A stretch of DNA of 64,000 bases, taken from assembly GCF_032854445.1 (NCBI RefSeq), contig NC_088301.1:27264402-27328401 (forward strand), written 5' to 3'. A program made the translations under genes and the position numbers. Shown here one piece after another: positions 59,201 through 64,000 of the stretch (position 1 is the stretch's first letter; each line of letters starts with the position of its first letter). Below the pieces are notes generated by a model. That model was not told where the DNA came from. It saw nothing but the letters and a program-made list of their open reading frames with translations, and made no database searches. The stretch is from Liolophura sinensis (Eukaryota; Mollusca; Polyplacophora; Chitonida; Chitonidae).

Positions 59201-61782
59201 TAAGACTAGGTCCATTCATGAAAGTGACAGTTAATTTGTTATCCAAAGTATTAGGTTTGGCAAAATTTTTCTTTGAAGCATCGAACAAACGTCTGTCTGC
59301 GAGTAGGAGTTACAGGAAGATCAAGAAGAGCAAACGGAAGGATAGTGACACATGACTAAGATGCATCAAGATGAGACATAATGAACGGAGAGTGTTCCAT
59401 TTTCTTCCTGAAGAACAAACTTGATAATCATCAGGAGGATACACAATTTGAGAAAATAAACCATTCATTAGCAGTGGAATGCAAAGGTTACCGTGACACT
59501 GTCAGATTTTACCGCGATAATTCCGTGCTGGGATAAAATCATGCGGCGAAAGGATGTATAAGGACACAAACACATGTTGTGATCTCAAGCGAATAGCCTC
59601 ATATAGCAGACCGTTGTCAATATTCCAAGTAACGTAAGAGATAAAAATGATGAGATTGGTGCAGAAGCAAACGGGTCACTACTTATCTAACATTACATGT
59701 TGCCAAGCAACTTGTGTGAAAGTTTAGCCACACACCCTCAGCAGGACGCCCTTTTTCACAAAACCTCATGGCGGCCCTCTCTTGAATCTTGTTATTACAT
59801 CTGTGTATTTCATACAAATCATACGAAAATACTAACAGGGTGATCTAAAAGTGATCAATTTTATTTATTCGCCTGGTATTTTACGCAATACTTAAAAACA
59901 ATTTACTTACTGCATTTGTCCTAAAAATTCACATAAAAATATACACTTTTAAAAACAAATATAGGTCATAGAATACTTCGTTTATTGCCGAAATTCACAT
60001 TTTTCCGCTCGGATATGAACCTATCTTCCACATAGAGATTTAAAAATCTATCTAAGAGGAATAAAACTCTCAGAATCAGTCAAAATTATTAAAAATGATT
60101 AACTTTGTCATGGTTCAAATCTTAGGCGAAAACGCCGTAATTTATGGACAGAGCCCTGCCATTATGGACAGAACCCTGACATTATGGACAGAACCCTGGC
60201 ATTACGGACAGAGCTCTGGCATTACGGACAGAACCCTGGCATTATGGACAGAACCCTGGCATTATGGACAGAGCCCTGCCATTATGGACAGAACCCTGAC
60301 ATTACGGACAGAACCCTGGCATTATGGTCAGAACCCTGGCATTATGGACAGAGCCCTGCCATTATGGACAGAACCCTGGCATTTCTCGAGTTACCCTGAA
60401 AAAAGTTCTGACTGAACTAGAAGAAGTTGGATTCGAAATGACAACCTGGTTTGTGAAAGGCTACTCTCGTCTTCCGCGATAACTTTGCAAACCTAATCTA
60501 ACAAGCGCATATATCTGCGGAATCCTGCAGAAGTCAATATCGTCTTGCACTCGGGACATGTGAATAGCACATCTTAGCACAAGGCACTTGGTACTTTGCA
60601 CCAGCATTTGCTTTTGTGTTTTCGTTCCAGAACTGGATTGCTGAGCACTTTAGTGCGGTTTCAACGTGATACTCTATGCACAAAGTGTTCTGTGATCTAT
60701 ATTGCTATCGGGAGACTCGGAATCAAACCCAGGTGGGGTCATACGAATAAATTTAAAAATTGTACTTGTCGCTGCCTTGCTTGGTGCTCAACACTGAGAG
60801 GTTAGATCAAGGAAACATGACTGTTTGGTCCGAGGTTAGATCAAGGAAACATGACTGCTTGGTCCGAGGTTAGATCAAGGAAACATGACTGCTTGGTTCG
60901 AGGTTAGATCAAGGAAACATGACTGCTTAGTCCGAGATTAGATCAAGGAAACATGACTGCTTGGTCCGAGGTTAGATCAAGGAAACATGACTGCTTGGTC
61001 CGAGGTTAGATCAAGGAAACATGACTGCTTAGTCCGAGGTTAGATCAAGGAAACATGACTGGTTGGTCCGATATCAGTATAATGTACCTGAGTGTCTTGG
61101 GCATGATACTTAAGTGGCGGCAGCACTTTGGGGGCATGGACTCGCTCTGCTACACGAAGACACAATTTATATACACACACCTAATGACTTGTCGTCTGAA
61201 AAATTCTTAAGTACGATTCTTCATTCTTTCTATACTGCCAAGATGCCCTAAGGAAATATGCCAATAACTATTGGGTCGGGGCCCAAAAATACAACAAATC
61301 CATGCTGAAAAAAGACCAGTTTCATAAATGAAATTAGAGCATGCAAGAACACTTAATTCTCGTACTATAAAGTTTAAAGTTAGCTATTCGGAAGTAACCG
61401 GTCAGAAGAGGTGATTTATACACTAACAGAATAAAACACTGTGCGCTTTAGATCGGATTAATTACTAGTTTTGAAACTGAAATATTCTGTGTCGTAAAGA
61501 GCCACCAATTTGCCGGTTAATGGAAAACATACCCCGCCTGTAAGAAATCCTCTCAATTAGAGTACTTTTGTTCCTGTCGTCCTTTTTATATAATTGTGCT
61601 CGTAAAACAAAGGTGTTGTTCAAAAGTACTACAGCGTAACATCTGCATGAAACCAGCTTGATTCGACGGGTAATGTACCCCACTGAACGAAAACACAAAC
61701 AAAAAGTTTAAAATATGAACTTACCGATTCCAAACCCAAGAAATATAACCATCAAAATACCAGCGAACTGCCGCCGATCCAT
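52422..61782 (-). CDS. Class A GPCR with signal peptide and long ectodomain; two frame disruptions in last exon
   Basis: Minus-strand coding exons: 61782-61725, 58002-57529, 56855-56734, 56186-56065, 55560-55437, 54839-54643, 53731-53668 and 52786-52422. The first seven join without a break (1161 nt, 387 codons). Residues 1-19 are a signal peptide. Residues 20-159 form an ectodomain with four Asn-glycosylation sequons (NDT, NAT, NST, NHT). TM1 carries GN, TM2 has LAASD, and TM3 has Cys234 and DRY at 258-260 (DRYIAVCHPLKAK). The second-loop Cys311 can pair with Cys234. TM7 has NSFFNPLIYLC. The last exon needs two single-base skips, near the A-run at 52750-52755 and near 52695-52710, to connect VIRMLVVVLVI, FTLCWGPPTILDAF and LFRITQRVIHPDV. 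With both, about 507 aa. The motifs look like the peptide-receptor branch; the ligand is unknown. A 5'UTR splice acceptor probably lies at 61800. Confidence 0.87.
53139..53250. repeat. Imperfect (TA)n microsatellite
   Basis: Long interrupted TA tract. A degenerate plus-oriented SINE-1 3' end (about 53085-53138, 'gaacggcgttaaacacccag') abuts it. Confidence 0.9.
53255..53378 (-). repeat. SINE-1 fragment
   Basis: Minus-oriented. It keeps 'ggccagcattatggtgggag' and 'gacagaccttcccacgta'. In the last intron of the GPCR. Confidence 0.85.
54045..54330 (+). repeat. Degenerate SINE-1 relic
   Basis: Ends with 'cagtagtcaaataaataag'. The body is heavily diverged. In a GPCR intron. Confidence 0.5.
55850..56005 (+). 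repeat. SINE-2 3' part
   Basis: Shows 'ggtcagtataatgtctggtg', 'cagcactttggtggcatgga' and 'cgtcatatgactgaaaaact'. The (CACT)n end is missing. In a GPCR intron. Confidence 0.75.
58195..58300 (+). repeat. SINE-1 3' half with deletion
   Basis: 'gcaacctgcggatagacgtg' to 'aaaacaccaaccaaaca'; the segment between 'atgctgg' and 'tcttgagtac' is deleted. In intron 1 of the GPCR. Confidence 0.8.
58405..58540 (-). repeat. SINE-1 3' half
   Basis: Minus-oriented, from (TTTA)n to 'cagagcccgggggaaaccg'. In intron 1 of the GPCR, inverted relative to the copy 100 bases away. Confidence 0.88.
58550..60085. other. Intron 1 of the GPCR, no further feature
   Basis: AT-rich intron sequence. A weak SINE-1-like tail may be present at about 59868-59905. 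Nothing else recognised. Confidence 0.45.
60138..60385. repeat. 20-bp minisatellite, about 12 copies
   Basis: Units of 'attatggacagaaccctggc' with few variants (gagccctgcc, attacgg). In intron 1 of the GPCR. Open frames over it are repeat artefacts. Confidence 0.92.
60690..61225 (+). repeat. SINE-2 copy with internal 34-bp expansion
   Basis: Head remnant 'ggaatcaaacccaggtgggg' (B box), body, then about eight tandem copies (60808-61065) of 'ggttagatcaaggaaacatg' + 'actgcttggtccga'. The normal SINE-2 body resumes ('atcagtataatgta') and ends at 'cgtctgaaaaattcttaagt'. The expansion happened inside the SINE. Confidence 0.85.
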
Positions 61783-61799
61783 TGCAGAAGTGTTTCCTG

Positions 61800-63530
61800 G
61801 AAATAAACGATAAAAAAAAATAATTTTAAGGTAAACAGATAAAGAACATGTTAGTTAGAAAACTATGCCGTGGAATCATTTTGAAAATGCATGCAAATTG
61901 ATCCCATAAAAATAAACGCATTTTTAGCATTGTGGTTATCCGGATATTTCTCTCTGAGGCCTATAAAGAATCAAAAATGCCAATTTTCAGCACAGGAAAA
62001 GTACCTGAGTAGATGTGAGGTAGATGACGGTATTTCAGAACTCGGCCAAACGACCGTCTTTTATAAATCAAGGGCTTCAATAATGAAGGGTCAATTAGTC
62101 TCCATAGCAACGCCCAGTACGCAGGGAATCACCTGAAGTTCCGGTCGAATAACTCGATGCCTGTAATTATTGGTGAATAATTTTCGATTCTAACTCGTCC
62201 ATGGATGACTAGACCGTCATCTCAGTGAGACGATGCGAACCAGTAAGTATAAAGCGAGAAAAACTTTATCAGACCTGTTAAATACGTCTTCAAATCTAGT
62301 GAAACGTCTTGCTAGTGTTTCCTGTCTCACTTCACAAATTTTCAAAAGCTTCTTGGCAAAACTGTAGCGGATGGTGCAAGAAAGCTAGTAATAATAAATA
62401 AGACGTTATAATCCAACGGTGAAACACAGGGACCAGAGGTTTCTGCAAAAGCCTTGGTGATAGGGTTGACTACAGTGGTGTGTCAATAGTTTTTTTTTGA
62501 ATGAAACTTGCCAGGTACATTTAAAAGGTTCCATACATCTCAAGAATTCAAAACACTTGTTTCACTCTGTGGCTGATGTATTACAGGTGAGAGCTTGATG
62601 TTTACATTTTTCCATGGAAAGGCCATGAACAGGAAACAGGGCAACTACTCGAACTTTTGATTCTCACCTTTCACCAATGCTCATTTTTTTTTGACATGTA
62701 GCTTAATTACAAATCTGATCGATAAAGCGATTTCTCGTGCCCGGTTATTCAGTATCTTGTTGAGAGGAACCTACAGTATTTCGCGCTCAGTTGAGACAGC
62801 TAGATGGTTTCTACTTGGTTTCACATATTGGCAAGGGTTCTTAACCTGGACTTAACAGCACACAGAGCGAAACATGAAATATTACAAAAACGCATAACAT
62901 ATAGAGAGCATACACAGTGTGATAGTGGCAAATGGTAACACGTAAACAAGTGAAATACGGCCTCTTGTCAATTCACCTCAATTAAGGTTTTATTCTAACA
63001 GTTAATGTAAATGCATAAATAGTAGCAAATAACAAATAAAAGACTTATTAGCCGAATTAGGTAAAAGAATGCAGTGAGGTGAACTGCTATTTATTAGACG
63101 TTACTGGTCAAGAATTCCTCAAAATGAATTGTGTTGTCATTACATTTAATATACAATAACATTAAAACAATGCAAAGGGAACGGGCCTCGGAGATGCTTA
63201 GTTCACCAGCAGAATCCTGGTTTATGCAGGAATATAATACTATAAAAAGACGAATGAATCTCTATATTGTAATCTGAGAAAAAATAAATCTTGCCTACAT
63301 GTAAGGCAGTTGCATTCTAATTTTATTCCAACGAATGAATGAAGGATTATGGCTTAACGCCATGTTTCATCCAAACATTTTCTAAAGAAATAATTAGATA
63401 CATAACTCAAATCACAACATAACGGTTATTTTAACTATTATATATCAAGTGGTAAAAAGGCTACTGACAGCCCTTGACATAAGGAATCTCAGGTTCGAAT
63501 CTGGCTAACGTTGCATGGTTTGGCCGCATC
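61800..63530. other. Upstream region of the GPCR with an R3 repeat
   Basis: No exon recognised except the possible 5'UTR boundary at 61799/61800. An R3 interspersed repeat copy (plus) occupies about 62880-63140 and matches 524-680. Confidence 0.45.
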
Positions 63531-63665
63531 CTTATTTATTTTATTTATTTGATTGTTGTTGAAAGCAATACTCGAGAATTTTTCACTTATACAGTGGTGG
63601 TCAGTTTCATGGGCCGGAGAAACCAAATTGCAAGGGATAAACCACTGATCTTTGGCAAGTTAATG
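63530..63665 (-). repeat. Diverged SINE-1
   Basis: Minus-oriented: '(ttta)n ttgattgttgtt', 'gaatttttcacttataca', 'gatctttggcaagtt'. Confidence 0.65.
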
Positions 63666-64000
63666 ATGAACTTTAGCACTGATGATGTACACATTTGCAT
63701 ATTGGTGGAAAACAATTACGTGGTCAACGAACGTTAGACTGCAAAAACGGCCACACGACCGTCTTCAACCGCTTGATCTGACTGAAGGCTCACAAGCATT
63801 GAAAGCGAGTTCTCTATACTGTGATACTCTTTCATTTGTGGGAATGGCACAAAAAAAAGCAGTTCCCAAGTGAAAAGAAAGTAAATCATAAATGAAACGG
63901 ATACGTTATTACATGTAATCATGGTTACATTTTGCTAACTAATAACGTGAAGTGTTATTGGTGAATTTATAAAATAATCCGAAATACATCTCACCGGGCG

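Noticed and set aside
60095-60415. Repetitive ORF (WTEPWHYGQ type)
   Set aside because: Translation of the 20-bp minisatellite inside a GPCR intron.

Overview
This is a eukaryotic, AT-rich, intron-rich animal window. Coding sequence is a small fraction: short exons with GT-AG borders are separated by introns of hundreds to thousands of bases. Two tRNA-derived SINE families are scattered everywhere. One ends in 'gtaaaacaccaatcaaataaat'-like tails; the other ends in a ttgttgagcacgacgttaaa / cactcactcactc tail. With the many (TA)n tracts and minisatellites, this suggests a marine lophotrochozoan, most likely a mollusc. A brachiopod cannot be excluded from the sequence alone, and the species is not identified.

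Layout. (1) 1-2715, minus strand: the 5' four exons of a secreted coiled-coil protein of unknown family, running off the left edge. (2) 2.8-10.8 kb: no gene; a duplicated SINE/(TA)n block, a 50-bp satellite (5.0-5.5 kb), a decayed non-LTR retrotransposon RNase H end (5.8-6.6 kb) and a 65-bp satellite (6.9-8.6 kb). (3) 10.8-42 kb, plus strand: three tandem pancreatic-lipase-superfamily genes, A (10894-18005), B (23936-28766) and C (35988-41910). Each has six coding exons with identical intron phases, a signal peptide, an intact Ser-Asp-His triad and no C-terminal PLAT domain; assembled lengths are 341, 341 and 342 aa. (4) 43.5-48.9 kb, minus strand: a small cysteine-rich secreted protein (about 141 aa). 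(5) 49.6-50.1 kb: a 16-bp minisatellite; then a 200-base assembly gap (51194-51393). (6) 52.4-61.8 kb, minus strand: an eight-coding-exon class A GPCR with a signal peptide and a long N-terminal ectodomain. Its last exon carries two one-base frame disruptions. (7) 58-64 kb: repeats, including a SINE with an internal 34-bp expansion; no further gene recognised.

The lipase cluster is the functional core: secreted, probably digestive or phospholipid/galactolipid-type acyl hydrolases made by tandem duplication. B and C are the close pair; A is the divergent one. The most unusual structural features are two tandem amplifications tied to the terminal lipase exon. In gene B, a 74-bp array repeats the intron 5 / exon 6 acceptor junction. 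In gene A, the end of exon 6 and its 3'UTR are duplicated and then repeated. No bacterial-type system, CRISPR array or conventional RNA gene was found. Exon models were made by hand from splice-site and phase consistency; there was no transcript or database evidence.
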